DNA of 64,000 nt from DAIMZI01 sp036734025 (GCA_036734025.1 DAIMZI010000004.1:62001-126000), one strand, 5' to 3'. Shown: positions 32,987 through 43,594, numbered from the stretch's first letter. Program-made: numbers and translations. Notes: generated by a model from the letters alone, not told the origin.

Positions 32987-33598
32987 TGATGTCCGTGTAT
33001 GGCTGTTGCCGATCCTGGCCGCTGGCTTGTCCGCGCCGGCCTGCTGCGCGGCAGATCATCAGATGCGCGCTTGCTGCGCCTGTCGACCGGACGAGCAGAA
33101 AAATCGGATGGCTTGAGCACCTTGGCGCAAGCGTGGATATCGGTCTTGCGTCAGAAAGTGCGCCAAGGCAATTGATTGGAGTGTTTCGAACGAGCCGGAT
33201 ATCAGGCAAAGGCTCTGTCAGCCTTTCCCAGGCTGGTCAACGCTAGCTCAGGCTCTGATCTGGCGATGGAAATTCAACTGATGGCCTAAATCAGGCTGGG
33301 GCGCCGGTCAGTCCGTTCATGTCCGGAATTCGTGATCCATCGGATCAGCAGCGACTATTCGCGGGATTTCCGGGAGAATTCACAGTTTCTTCGCGTAATT
33401 GCGATATGCTGGGAAGCGTATAGCAAGATTTCCTGCGAACCCGTATCGCGGTGCTGCCAGACCGAAAGCTACTCCGGCCGCAGTTGCGACACCAAAGAAG
33501 CTTGCAACCCACACGTCTCGCGATTTAATCGAACAATACACAAATACCGTGACGCTGTCAATGTAAAAAACAACTGTGCGGTGCTTTTTAGCTTCTTT
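32987..33598. other. Long intergenic region upstream of the GTA cluster (promoter region)
   Basis: 612 bp without a convincing gene on either strand, between GTA gp1 and the YcgN-family gene. The half nearest YcgN is AT-richer than the neighbours. CAGGCT occurs three times within 70 bp (33229, 33249 and 33292), with CAGGCA at 33203. Since all GTA genes run away from it, it should contain the main cluster promoter, but no clear -35/-10 pair or known regulator site could be assigned. Confidence 0.5.
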
Positions 33599-34087
33599 TC
33601 AGGCATGACTGCGTCGCCGGCGCGCCGCCCGATATTGCCTGCGCGCCCCGCGCATGGCAAAGCGGCTGTATGCGGCAAGTCGCTCCTTGGTCTCGCTCAC
33701 CGCCCAGCCGCGCACCGAGATCCCCGCCTCGTGAACGCTTTCGGGCCGGCCCGAGCGCAGCGGATGCCACCAGAAGAGCGGCTTTCCCTGCGCGCGCAAC
33801 CGATAGGCGCAGGTGTCAGGCAACCAGTCGAGCGTGCGGCAGATCTGCGGGCTCAGCACGACGCATTCAGGAACCTTCTCCCGGCGGTTTTCATAATCCG
33901 AGCAGCGGCAGGCTCCGATATCAAGCAGGCGGCAAGCCAGCCTTGTATCCAGCAATTCGCCGGTATCTTCATCCTCCAGCCGTATCAGGCAACACCGGCC
34001 ACAGCCATCGCACAGCGCTTCCCATTGCGCCTCGCTCAACTCCTCAAGCGGCAGGCTCACCCAGAATGGCGCCTCGGTTTCGGACAT
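33599..34087 (-). CDS. UPF0260/YcgN-family cysteine-cluster protein
   Basis: A 162-residue cytoplasmic protein of the YkgJ/YcgN family. FWVSLPLEELSEAQWEALCD, GCGRCC, CRLLDIGACRCSDYENRR, CVVLSPQICRTLDWLPDTCA and PLFWWHPLRSG are the family signature, with a cysteine cluster likely to bind a metal or iron-sulfur centre. The ATG at 34087 matches the family N-terminus. The biological role is unknown. It is divergent from the PBP1A gene. Confidence 0.93.
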   Translation of the reverse strand: MSETEAPFWVSLPLEELSEAQWEALCDGCGRCCLIRLEDEDTGELLDTRLACRLLDIGACRCSDYENRREKVPECVVLSPQICRTLDWLPDTCAYRLRAQGKPLFWWHPLRSGRPESVHEAGISVRGWAVSETKERLAAYSRFAMRGARRQYRAARRRRSHA

Positions 34088-34218
34088 GATCAGAAGTCTT
34101 CCTGTCCACAAGTCCGCGCTGCACGCGCGTCCGGGCCATAAATTGGGTGTTTCCTATAGCCGTCGCATGGCCTAAAACATGAATTGAAATCTAGGCCACA
34201 AGAGCAGTGTGATTCAAG

Positions 34219-36390
34219 GTGCGAGATTGGATATTCAAGCCGAACCGCCGCAACAGGCTGGTGGACTGGTGGGCGCTCGATGCCTGGTTCGATTCGAGCC
34301 TTTATGGCTTGTGGGCCAGAACCAAGGACTGGGCGGCGGCCTATTCCAACTTCTTCGGCCGGTTTCATGTCTCGGGTTTCCGCAAATTCTGCGCCGAGAT
34401 CTTTTCTGAAGCAACGACCCTCGTTGTCATCGGCTTTGCCGGGCTGCTCACCTTCGCCATTCCCGCCATCGAGGCGACGACCAACTCCAGCTGGCGCACA
34501 GCCGGCGAATATAGCGTGACGGTACTCGATCGGTTCGGCAACGAGATCGGCAAGCGCGGCATTCTTCATTCCGACGAGGTGCCGCTGGAAGAGATCCCGG
34601 ACCATCTCATCAAGGCGCTGCTGGCCACCGAGGACCGGCGCTTCTTCGAACATTTCGGCCTGGACATACCCGGCACCTTTCGCGCACTTGTCGCCAACAT
34701 CCGGGCCAACGATGTTGTTCAGGGCGGCAGTTCGCTCAGCCAGCAACTGGCGAAGAACCTCTTTTTGTCATCCGAGCGCTCCTTTGTGCGCAAGATCAAC
34801 GAAGCGTTCATCGCCCTGTGGCTGGAAGCGCGGCTCACCAAGCGCGAGATATTGAAGCTTTATCTGGACCGGTCCTACATGGGCGGCGGCACGTTCGGAG
34901 TGGAAGCCGCCTCGCAATTCTATTTCGGCAAGACGGTGCGCGACATCAATCTGGCCGAAGCCGCCATGCTCGCCGGACTGTTCAAGGCGCCAACGCGCTT
35001 TGCGCCCCATGCCAACCCGGCCGACGCCCGTGCGCGCGCCAACCTGGTTCTGACCAGCCTGGTCGACGCTGGCTTCATGACCGAGGGTCAGGTACATGGT
35101 GCAAGACTGAATCCAGCAAAGATCGTCGACCGCAGCGACCATTCCAGCCCTGATTACTTCCTCGATTATGCATTCGAGGAAGTGCAGAAGCTCCTGCAAG
35201 GCAAGGGGCAGTTCGTGGTGAGCGTGCGCACGACTGTCGACCCCAACCTGCAGAAGATCGCGGAAGACGCTGTCGAATCGACCTTGCGCCGCTTCGGGCG
35301 GGCGCAGCGCGCCGAGCAGGCGGCGCTCGTCTCCATGGAGACGGACGGGGCAGTGCGCGCGCTCGTTGGCGGACGCGATTACGGCGAGAGCCAGTTCAAC
35401 CGCGCCACCTCGGCGCGCCGCCAGCCAGGCTCATCCTTCAAGGTCTACGTCTACATGCTCGCGCTGCAAAACGGCTATCGTCCGGGTTCGCGGGTGGTCG
35501 ATGGTCCGGTCGGTTGCGGGCGCTGGTCGCCCAAGAACTATTCTGGCGGCTATCGCGGTGCCATGACGCTAGAGCAGGCGCTGGCCCGCTCCACCAATAC
35601 GGTCGCTGTCAAACTGTCGCTGCAACTCGGGCGCGACAAGGTGGTCGAGACCACGCAGCAACTCGGCATCGAGGGCATCCGGCCGAGCTGTTCGATGGCG
35701 CTGGGCGACACCGGCATAACGCCCATCAGCCATACCGCCGGCTTTGCAACCTTTGCGGCCGGCGGCAAGCTGGTCACTCCTTATGCCGTCACCGAAATCA
35801 GAACCACTTCCGGCGAACTCATCTATTCGCGTGAGCGTGATGCGACCGAGCAGCCGCAGATTTTCGAGCAGGCCAGTGTCGAGATGCTCAACCAGATGCT
35901 TGCCAAGGTGGTGACCGAAGGCACGGGACGGCGCGCGCAACTGGACTTCACCTATTCAGCTGGCAAGACCGGCACCAGTTCGAGCTATCGAGATGCATGG
36001 TTCCTGGGCTACACCGGCCAGTATGTGACCGGCGTCTGGTTCGGCAATGACAGCTATCAGCCGATGGGCCGGGTCACCGGCGGCGGGCTGCCGGCGATGA
36101 CGTGGCATGAATACATGTCGCAGGCTCACGCCAGCATGAACATTCCTCCGATACCCGGCCTTCCGGTACATCCAAAGCAACAGGAAGAGCTTCAGCGGCT
36201 GGCCGAGTTGCGCGCATCCGATCCGACGCTGGGCACGGCAGAAACCGCCGAGCGCCGGATGCCCGATCCAACCAGGTTGCTGCTTGAACGGCTCGTCGAG
36301 TTGCTTGGCGCTGCGCCCGATATCAGCACCGGCCAGGGCGCAAAGGCAGATCCTGACCCGGTGCGCACCACGGATGAAGCAAGACTTTGA
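34219..36390 (+). CDS. Penicillin-binding protein 1A-family transglycosylase/transpeptidase
   Basis: A 723-residue class A PBP. A cytoplasmic N-terminus precedes the membrane anchor (about 68-90). The GT51 domain carries the catalytic Glu in ATEDRRFFEHFG and VQGGSSLSQQLAKNL, and KREILKLYLDRSYMGGGTFG. The transpeptidase domain has the Ser-x-x-Lys motif in RQPGSSFKVYVY, SxN in ARSTNTVA and the KTG box in YSAGKTGTSS. The start is GTG at 34219. It polymerises and cross-links peptidoglycan. Two DUF1214/DUF1254 genes follow on the same strand. Confidence 0.95.
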   Translation: MRDWIFKPNRRNRLVDWWALDAWFDSSLYGLWARTKDWAAAYSNFFGRFHVSGFRKFCAEIFSEATTLVVIGFAGLLTFAIPAIEATTNSSWRTAGEYSVTVLDRFGNEIGKRGILHSDEVPLEEIPDHLIKALLATEDRRFFEHFGLDIPGTFRALVANIRANDVVQGGSSLSQQLAKNLFLSSERSFVRKINEAFIALWLEARLTKREILKLYLDRSYMGGGTFGVEAASQFYFGKTVRDINLAEAAMLAGLFKAPTRFAPHANPADARARANLVLTSLVDAGFMTEGQVHGARLNPAKIVDRSDHSSPDYFLDYAFEEVQKLLQGKGQFVVSVRTTVDPNLQKIAEDAVESTLRRFGRAQRAEQAALVSMETDGAVRALVGGRDYGESQFNRATSARRQPGSSFKVYVYMLALQNGYRPGSRVVDGPVGCGRWSPKNYSGGYRGAMTLEQALARSTNTVAVKLSLQLGRDKVVETTQQLGIEGIRPSCSMALGDTGITPISHTAGFATFAAGGKLVTPYAVTEIRTTSGELIYSRERDATEQPQIFEQASVEMLNQMLAKVVTEGTGRRAQLDFTYSAGKTGTSSSYRDAWFLGYTGQYVTGVWFGNDSYQPMGRVTGGGLPAMTWHEYMSQAHASMNIPPIPGLPVHPKQQEELQRLAELRASDPTLGTAETAERRMPDPTRLLLERLVELLGAAPDISTGQGAKADPDPVRTTDEARL

Positions 36391-36518
36391 AACTGCCTGC
36401 GCCTGAGCGTACGCTGTGAATGCCGGTTTGCGCATTTGTCATGAATGCTCGGCAAGTCCTGCTGAGCGCGAGCTTGATCACATCTTGCGCCGGGCATACC
36501 TGAAAGGACGCGACTGCA

Positions 36519-37103
36519 TTGCGAGTGATCCTCAACATCATGGTCTTCGCCGTCGTGGCGCTGGCGGTCGGCCTTGGTACGGCGCGCGTGATGATCACCG
36601 ACGGCAGCGCCATAAGCACCTCGCGCTTCGGCCCGTGGACTGCCTGGCATTCGCTGGGCGCGGCCAGCGCCGATCCCTACACACTGGCACATGTCTCGCG
36701 CGCCGGTACGCTGCCCGTCACCACATCCAGCGCGATCTACCTCACGGCAAAGGTCAACGAGGATGGCGATCTGCTCGATTCAGGCTGTGATTACGCCATC
36801 ACCATCCCCGACGTCCCGGCCCAGTGGTGGAGCCTTTCGCTGTTTGACAAATCCGGGCGACCGATCCCCAACCCCTCCGACCGCCATTCCTTCAGCCGGG
36901 AGAATGTCGTGAGCGGGTTTGACGGCGTCGTGCGCATTCGTGTCGCCCCGCTGGCACGCCCCGGCTACTGGCTGCCATCGGGTGATAGCGGTCAGTTGAC
37001 CCTGGTTTTTCGCGCCTTTCGCCCCCGCGAAGCGGTTAATCTGGCCGCGGGTGAATTGAGCCCCGATCTGCTGCCGCGCATAACGACGGTGGGCTGTTCA
37101 TGA
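36519..37103 (+). CDS. DUF1214 domain-containing protein
   Basis: A 194-residue protein with an N-terminal membrane segment (about 5-23) and a periplasmic DUF1214 domain: TTSSAIYLTAKVNEDGDLL, CDYAITIPDVPAQWWSLSLF, NPSDRHSFSRENVV and YWLPSGDSGQLTLVFRAF. The start is a TTG at 36519 (GAAAGGA upstream); GTG 36525 is an alternative. It overlaps the DUF1254 gene by 4 bp; this pairing is widespread in Alphaproteobacteria. Function unknown. Confidence 0.88.
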   Translation: MRVILNIMVFAVVALAVGLGTARVMITDGSAISTSRFGPWTAWHSLGAASADPYTLAHVSRAGTLPVTTSSAIYLTAKVNEDGDLLDSGCDYAITIPDVPAQWWSLSLFDKSGRPIPNPSDRHSFSRENVVSGFDGVVRIRVAPLARPGYWLPSGDSGQLTLVFRAFRPREAVNLAAGELSPDLLPRITTVGCS

Positions 37104-37753
37104 AGCTCCCGTGGATCTGGATAGCTGCGGGCGTGGTCACGGGCGGCATCATCCACATCGTCGCCGTGTTGGCGACCCCCTATCTGGCGCGCGAAGACGC
37201 CTGGGGCCGGCTCGCCCGCATTTCCGACGTCAACGAGATGCACGTGCTCGCGCCGCTCGCCGATGACGCCGAACGCCTGCCGCTGATGTCGCCCGACATG
37301 GGCTATGCCTTCTGCCGCTATGATCTGAGCGAGGGCAATGTCGTCATCAAGGCGCAAATCCCCGACGATGAATGGACCAGCGCGATCTACACCCGCTATG
37401 GGGCCAATTATTATGTGATCAGCGGCGCCGACATTCAGCGCGGCAATATCCGCATGCTGCTGGTGCCGCTGGCGCGCCTTGCCGAGGAAGCGAGCACCGA
37501 AACGTCGGAGGAGGGCGAGGACCAGATCATCGTTATCGCGCCTGAAATGGAGGGCACCGTGCTGATCCGCATCCCGAATCGTGGACCGGCCTTCACCGAG
37601 CGCACCGTCGAGGTGCTGGCCTCGGCGCAGTGCGCCCGCGCCGAAGTGCTGGCGCCGCAGGAGCCCGAGCAGATCCTGCCCCCCGGCACCCCGCCGCTGC
37701 CCGAGCGCAGTCTGCGCCCGCCGCGCGGCGCCGATTTGAGCAGCATCAACTAG
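37100..37753 (+). CDS. DUF1254 domain-containing protein
   Basis: A 217-residue membrane-anchored protein. Residues 5-25 are hydrophobic. The DUF1254 body includes HIVAVLATPYLAREDAWGRL, ADDAERLPLMSPDMGYAFCR, YDLSEGNVVIKAQIPDDEWT and TVLIRIPNRGPAFTERTVEV. The C-terminus is proline-rich. It is translationally coupled to the DUF1214 gene. Function unknown. Confidence 0.88.
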   Translation: MKLPWIWIAAGVVTGGIIHIVAVLATPYLAREDAWGRLARISDVNEMHVLAPLADDAERLPLMSPDMGYAFCRYDLSEGNVVIKAQIPDDEWTSAIYTRYGANYYVISGADIQRGNIRMLLVPLARLAEEASTETSEEGEDQIIVIAPEMEGTVLIRIPNRGPAFTERTVEVLASAQCARAEVLAPQEPEQILPPGTPPLPERSLRPPRGADLSSIN

Positions 37754-37763
37754 ATCATTCTGC

Positions 37764-37802
37764 AAAAAAATGTCGGCGCCGGCTCAGCGCCTGAAAAGAC
37801 AT
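37764..37802 (-). terminator. Intrinsic terminator after the small conserved gene
   Basis: On the minus strand ATGTC...GGCGC-TGAGCCG-GCGCC-GACAT is followed by seven T residues (37770-37764). It begins right at the stop codon of the 67-residue gene ending at 37802 and is convergent with the DUF1254 gene end. Confidence 0.75.
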
Positions 37803-38005
37803 CAGGCCGGCGGACGTCGCATCGGATCTCCCGCGCCCGCCTGCTGGCTTGTTTGCACTTCGCAGCATTCCGAGCGGCCATGACGCTCCATGCGGACGCC
37901 GGGAAATATGATGATCCCGCAACGCCGGCGGCGCGTGCGACCGCCCGTCTCGGCCTGCGCATTCCGCCTGGCGGCAAAATCCACCGATGAAATAACATCG
38001 CCCAT
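37802..38005 (-). CDS. Small conserved alphaproteobacterial protein
   Basis: A 67-residue basic protein. The core RRRRCGIIIFPGVRMERHG resembles the ILFFTGVRYER motif found in short uncharacterised proteins of Hyphomicrobiales and relatives. It has no signal peptide or membrane segment, and the C-terminus is rich in Gln, Gly and Arg. A terminator follows its stop immediately, which supports a real transcript. The ribosome-binding site is weak. The rest of the 450-bp region between DUF1254 and the threonine dehydratase gene shows nothing else convincing. Confidence 0.65.
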   Translation of the reverse strand: MGDVISSVDFAARRNAQAETGGRTRRRRCGIIIFPGVRMERHGRSECCEVQTSQQAGAGDPMRRPPA

Positions 38006-38203
38006 ATCCGCACCCGTTCAAAAGCGAAAGCCCTCGCCGCCAGAAGGTTTTCCCGGATCACGGCTAAAATCGCGTTAATGGGGAAGGGCACAAATTGATG
38101 CATGCGGATAAAATTCTTCGCCGCGCCGCCAGCCAGCTGCAGGCGTTCCCGCCGCGCTCGCTCATCCGAGGTTGCGGCTTGCGCATCCGGCGCGACGCTA
38201 CGC

Positions 38204-39469
38204 TCACATGACACTGAAATCGCGCCCTGCGGGATCGCTGAGCAACAGGACCTGATAGCCAAGGCCCTCAAGGCGCGCCAGCACCATTCCCGCATGCGCG
38301 CGATTCTTGGTCTCGATACAGACATCCAGCGTCGCGCCTTTTGCCGGCACGCTCAGGAACATGCGCCTGTGGTTGACTTCCAGAATATTGGCCCCGGCCT
38401 CACCCAGACAGGTCGTCACCCGCCCGAGCATGCCCGGCCGGTCGGGAAGGATGATCCGCAGCCAGGTGATCTTGCCCTCGCGCTCGAGCCCGCGCACCAT
38501 GATCGAGGCGAGCATGCGCGGGTCGATGTTGCCGCCGCACAGCACCAGGCCGACCTTGCGCCCGGCAAATCGATCGTGGTTGGCGAGAACCGCCGCGAGG
38601 CCTGCCGCGCCAGCGCCTTCGGCCATGGTCTTTTGCACAACTGCATAGGCGCAGATGGCACGCTCGATATCTTCTTCACTCACGAGAATGATGTCCGATA
38701 CCCACGCCTTCACGATCGGCAGGCTCAGCGATCCCACCGTCTTGACCGCGATGCCCTCGGCCAGCGTTGCGCCGCCGCAAGACGCCTCTTCGCCGCGCAG
38801 TGCAGCATGCATCGAGGGATAAAACGCAGCCTCGACGCCGATGATCTCGACATGTGGCGCAAGCTCGCCGATGGCGGTGGCGATGCCCGCGATCAGACCG
38901 CCGCCGCCAACGGGAACGACGACGCAGTCGAGCGCGGGCAGGTCTTCCAGAATTTCCAGCCCGACCGTGCCCTGCCCGGCGATGACCAGCGGGTCATCGT
39001 AGGGATGAACCATCGTGAGGTTGCGCTCGGCCCCGATACGCTCGGTTTCCTCGCGCGCTTCGGCCAGCGTCTCTCCCGCCAGGATCACATGGCCGCCCAG
39101 AGCCTCGGTATTGCCGACCTTTACGAACGGCGTGCCCACGGGCATGACAATGGTGGCCGCGATGCCCAGCCGGCGGGCGTGAAACGCTACGGACTGGGCG
39201 TGGTTGCCGGCCGACAAGGTGATGACGCCGCGCGCGCGCGCCTCAGGCGGCAGCGACAGCAGCTTGACCAGCGCCCCGCGATCCTTGAACGACCCCGTTG
39301 CCTGAAGATTTTCATATTTTACGAAGACATCCGCACCGCAAAGCTCGGAGAGCTTCGGCGCCGCGATCATCGGCGTACGCAGCACATCACCGCGAATGAG
39401 CCGGGCAGCGTCGTGAATATCTCTCAACGAGACCGCGAGCGCCGGCTTCGCCTCAAGCGGGGGCACCAC
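38204..39469 (-). CDS. ilvA: Threonine ammonia-lyase (threonine dehydratase) with ACT domain
   Basis: A 421-residue PLP enzyme converting threonine to 2-oxobutanoate and ammonia. The PLP lysine is in ENLQATGSFKDRGA (about residue 61). A Gly-rich phosphate loop VPVGGGGLIAG lies near 186-196 and LCGGNID near 310. A single C-terminal ACT domain (about 330-405) starts LRIILPDRPGMLGRVTTCLG. The single-ACT layout fits the TdcB/IlvA form common in Alphaproteobacteria; the sequence does not settle biosynthetic against catabolic use. It follows hemB by 18 bp. Confidence 0.92.
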   Translation of the reverse strand: MVPPLEAKPALAVSLRDIHDAARLIRGDVLRTPMIAAPKLSELCGADVFVKYENLQATGSFKDRGALVKLLSLPPEARARGVITLSAGNHAQSVAFHARRLGIAATIVMPVGTPFVKVGNTEALGGHVILAGETLAEAREETERIGAERNLTMVHPYDDPLVIAGQGTVGLEILEDLPALDCVVVPVGGGGLIAGIATAIGELAPHVEIIGVEAAFYPSMHAALRGEEASCGGATLAEGIAVKTVGSLSLPIVKAWVSDIILVSEEDIERAICAYAVVQKTMAEGAGAAGLAAVLANHDRFAGRKVGLVLCGGNIDPRMLASIMVRGLEREGKITWLRIILPDRPGMLGRVTTCLGEAGANILEVNHRRMFLSVPAKGATLDVCIETKNRAHAGMVLARLEGLGYQVLLLSDPAGRDFSVM

Positions 39470-39487
39470 AGCGCCTGCATCGCCGGC

Positions 39488-40567
<1,080 letters not shown>

Positions 40568-40686
40568 ATTTATTTACACTCGATTGCGCCAAGTTATGTC
40601 CAATGGATCATACAGTCTTAGCATCGAACCTGGCGCCTTGCAATTGCCGCGCTGCGTCTGGTGCGTTTGTGCGCCAGAAATTCTTC

Positions 40687-41379
40687 TCAGTCGATGATGT
40701 AGACATATAGTTGTTTAGGACCGTGCGCTCCCTTGATCAAGGTTTGCTCGATATCGGCGGTGCGCGACGGCGCGGAGATCAGGTTGACGGTGCGCGGCAT
40801 CCGCCCGCGGCCATACACCGCGCGCAACCGCGCCCAGGCCTTTTCATATGAGCCGACGATGTCTTCGCGCCTGATGGCGACCATGTGCACTTCAGGCAGA
40901 AAATTCAGCGTCGAGGGATTTTCCGGCCCCGACACCAGGAACAGCGTGCCGGTTTCGGCCGCCCCGGCAAGCGCCTGGCTGAGTGCCACGATATCATCGC
41001 GCCGCGCCGGGCCCACACTGCGCGACGGGGCGCCGTCCCAGATGAGCCTTTCAAACAGATCGGCGGTGCCGGTGCGCACATGCTGGGGCAGATTGGCCTG
41101 GAGCAGGTCGGCATGAACTGCGCCTGGCAGATCCTGCTCCGTGCCGGGAAAACGCACATGGGCATTCTGAACGCTCAGCATCTGGGCAAAGCGCGCGCAC
41201 AATTCCTCCGGCGTGCCCTTGGCACTGGCAGGGATCAGCCCAAGCTCGGGCTGCTCCAGCCGGGCGCGCACGCGCCCGCGCCGTCCGGCCTCATCGCCGC
41301 GCACATTAAGATGCGCCCGCACCGCGTTCAGGACACGCGCCTTGGCGGTGTCGCCGTCATCTTCTGCAGGCGCGCTCAT
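40687..41379 (-). CDS. lutC: Lactate utilization protein LutC (LUD domain)
   Basis: A 230-residue LUD-domain subunit of the LutABC L-lactate oxidation complex. The C-terminal half carries RRDDIVALSQALAGAAETGT, LFLVSGPENPSTLNFLPEVH and RTVNLISAPSRTADIEQTLI. The ATG at 41379 overlaps the lutB stop (ATGA) and decides the start; the longer frame lies in lutB. It is last in lutA-lutB-lutC. Confidence 0.93.
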   Translation of the reverse strand: MSAPAEDDGDTAKARVLNAVRAHLNVRGDEAGRRGRVRARLEQPELGLIPASAKGTPEELCARFAQMLSVQNAHVRFPGTEQDLPGAVHADLLQANLPQHVRTGTADLFERLIWDGAPSRSVGPARRDDIVALSQALAGAAETGTLFLVSGPENPSTLNFLPEVHMVAIRREDIVGSYEKAWARLRAVYGRGRMPRTVNLISAPSRTADIEQTLIKGAHGPKQLYVYIID

Positions 41380-42815
41380 GTCCGTCTTTTCCGCTTCATC
41401 TCGCGCTCGCGCCTTGCCCACAGCGTCTGAAAGGTCTGGCCCGCCGGCGCCGGCAGGTCGCGGTGCCTGGTCCAGCCGCCGGCGAACGGAAACCACGAGA
41501 AGCGTGCGCGCGCACCGCCAAGCCGCGCCATAAGGCTTATCGCGGGGCGCGAGAAAAACTGATAGAGGCGCGGGCGGCGCGCAAAGAACGCCCAGCCCCT
41601 TAGCGCCAGACGCGCCAGCCCACCGGTCTTGCCGGTGACGAACTCGCGTTCACGCCAGTGGCGCATCATCTTTGGCAAGGGAATGTGCACGGGGCATACG
41701 GCCTCGCAGCGGCCGCAGAAGCTGGAGGCGTTGGGCAAATGGCCGGCCTCTTCAATGCCAATGAGCTTGGGCGTGAGCACCGCGCCCATCGGGCCGGGAT
41801 AGACCCAGCCATAGGCATGGCCGCCGACAGCGCCATAAACCGGACAATGATTGAGACAGGCCCCGCAGCGGATGCAGCGCAGCATGTCCTGAAATTCGGT
41901 GCCGAGCATGTCGGAGCGGCCATTGTCGAGCAGCACCACATGGAAGGCTTCGGGCCCATCAACATCGCCGCGCCGACGGCTGCCGGTCGAGAAGGTTGTG
42001 TAGGCGGTCATGTCCTGGCCGGTGGCCGAGCGCGCCAGCAGACGCAGCAGCGTGCTGGCATCCTCCAGCGTCGGCACGACTTTTTCAATACTGGCCAGCA
42101 CGATGTGCACCCGCGGCAGCAACTGGGTCAGATCGCCATTGCCCTCATTGGTGACGATCACCGATGACCCCGTCTCGGCGATCAGGAAATTGGCTCCGGT
42201 GATGCCGACATCGGCGCGCAGAAACTTCTCCCGCAAGATGCCCCGCGCCTCGCCCACCAGCGTGGCGGCATCATCGAGATCGCGGCCCTCGGGCAGATGG
42301 CGGTGGTGGGTGCGGAAATCCTCGATGATCTGGCTCTTGGTCAGATGCACCGCCGGCGCGATGATGTGGCTGGGCGATTCGTGGCGAAGCTGGATGATGT
42401 ATTCACCCAGGTCGGTCTCGACCACCTCCAGTCCGGCCGCTTCCAGCGCCTCATTCAGCCCGATCTCCTCGCTGACCATCGACTTGCCCTTGGTGACGCT
42501 CAGCGCAACTTCATCGCGGCAGATCCAGGTGATGATCTCGCGCGCCTGCGCAGCCGTAGATGCCCAGTGAACGACACCGCCGGCGGCGATCACCTTGCGC
42601 TCATATTCCTCAAGATAAAGATCGAGATGTTCGAGCGTATGATCCTTGATCGCCTTGCCGCGATCGCGCAGCGCGTCGAATTCTGGCAGAGCCTCACGTG
42701 CGGCCGAACGCTTGACGATGAACCCCGTGCCGATATTTCCGAGGGCGCGCTGAAGCTGTGCATCCGAGAGCGCGTGAGCGGAATTTTCCTTGAAATTGCG
42801 TGAGGTCGCCTTCAC
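41376..42815 (-). CDS. lutB: Lactate utilization iron-sulfur protein LutB
   Basis: A 479-residue protein. An N-terminal LUD domain (about 70-300) contains HWASTAAQAREIITWICRDE, KGKSMVSEEIGLNEALEAAG and NEGNGDLTQLLPRVHIV. Two 4Fe-4S motifs follow: CIRCGACLNHCPVYG (about 313-327) and CGRCEAVCPVHIPL (about 364). The C-terminal helices match DUF3390. It transfers electrons from lactate oxidation. It overlaps lutA (4 bp) and lutC (4 bp). Confidence 0.96.
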   Translation of the reverse strand: MKATSRNFKENSAHALSDAQLQRALGNIGTGFIVKRSAAREALPEFDALRDRGKAIKDHTLEHLDLYLEEYERKVIAAGGVVHWASTAAQAREIITWICRDEVALSVTKGKSMVSEEIGLNEALEAAGLEVVETDLGEYIIQLRHESPSHIIAPAVHLTKSQIIEDFRTHHRHLPEGRDLDDAATLVGEARGILREKFLRADVGITGANFLIAETGSSVIVTNEGNGDLTQLLPRVHIVLASIEKVVPTLEDASTLLRLLARSATGQDMTAYTTFSTGSRRRGDVDGPEAFHVVLLDNGRSDMLGTEFQDMLRCIRCGACLNHCPVYGAVGGHAYGWVYPGPMGAVLTPKLIGIEEAGHLPNASSFCGRCEAVCPVHIPLPKMMRHWREREFVTGKTGGLARLALRGWAFFARRPRLYQFFSRPAISLMARLGGARARFSWFPFAGGWTRHRDLPAPAGQTFQTLWARREREMKRKRRT

Positions 42816-43594
42816 TGGACGGCTCCTCCGATGGGCGGCTCATCCGTCATGCCGGCGAGCACCTCGGCCACGTGGCGCGCGGCAATCGGCTTGCCCATGC
42901 GCGACAGCTTGCCGGAGATGTTCAGCAGACATCCCAGATCGGCGCCGACGAGCAGCTCGGCATCGGTTGCGCCGACCAGTGCCGCCTTGTCGCTGACCAT
43001 GGCGTTGGAAATATCGGGATATTTGACCGAGAACAGGCCGCCAAAGCCGCAGCACACCTCCGCCCCGCCGGGCTCGACCAACTCCAGCCCTTCGACCGAA
43101 TCGAGCAGCTCGCGCGGCTGGGCGCGCGCTCCGTTTTCGCGCAGGCTGGAGCAGCTATCGTGATATGCGACACGCCCCTCATAGCGGGCATTGACGACTT
43201 CGATCTTCATCACATCGCGCAGGAACACGACAAGTTCGTAGACCTTGGCGGCAAAGCGGGCCGCTCGGGCGCGCTTTTCATAATCATCGGCGAAGAGCTG
43301 CGGATAATGGCGCTTCAACATGCCAGCGCAGGAGCCGGAGGGCACAATGATGAAATCATACGGCTCAAACGCGTCGATCACCTGAAGCGCGATCGAGGCC
43401 GCATCGGCGCGGTCGCCCGAATTATAGGCCGGCTGGCCGCAGCAGGTCTGCTGGCGCGGCACGCTCACCTCGCATCCGGCTTCTTCCAGCAGCTTGACGG
43501 CGGCAAAACCGACGACTGGGCGGAACAGGTCCACCAGACAGGTCGCAAACAGCGCGACCCTGGGTGATCGGCTGTGGCCGGGTGCCGACACCAC
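42812..43594 (-). CDS. lutA: Lactate utilization protein LutA (CCG-type Fe-S oxidoreductase)
   Basis: About 260 residues. Two CCG domains: the first has LFATCLVDLFRPVVG, PRQQTCCGQPAYNSGD and PSGSCAGMLKRHYP, the second has AYHDSCSSLRENG, EVCCGFGGLFSVKYPDIS and ADLGCLLNISGKLS. The GTG at 43594 is chosen because AGGAG lies nine bases upstream; a longer frame to 43669 crosses that site. It is the first gene of lutABC. No lactate permease lies beside it. Confidence 0.94.
   Translation of the reverse strand: MVSAPGHSRSPRVALFATCLVDLFRPVVGFAAVKLLEEAGCEVSVPRQQTCCGQPAYNSGDRADAASIALQVIDAFEPYDFIIVPSGSCAGMLKRHYPQLFADDYEKRARAARFAAKVYELVVFLRDVMKIEVVNARYEGRVAYHDSCSSLRENGARAQPRELLDSVEGLELVEPGGAEVCCGFGGLFSVKYPDISNAMVSDKAALVGATDAELLVGADLGCLLNISGKLSRMGKPIAARHVAEVLAGMTDEPPIGGAVQ

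Noticed and set aside
33332..34141. Plus-strand frame running from the GTA control region into ycgN
   Set aside because: Most of it is complement of the YcgN-family gene and its first part has no ribosome-binding site or motif.
37750..38325. 191-codon minus-strand frame next to ilvA
   Set aside because: It overlaps the ilvA 3' end and the better-supported 67-residue gene, and is Arg-rich without a conserved pattern.
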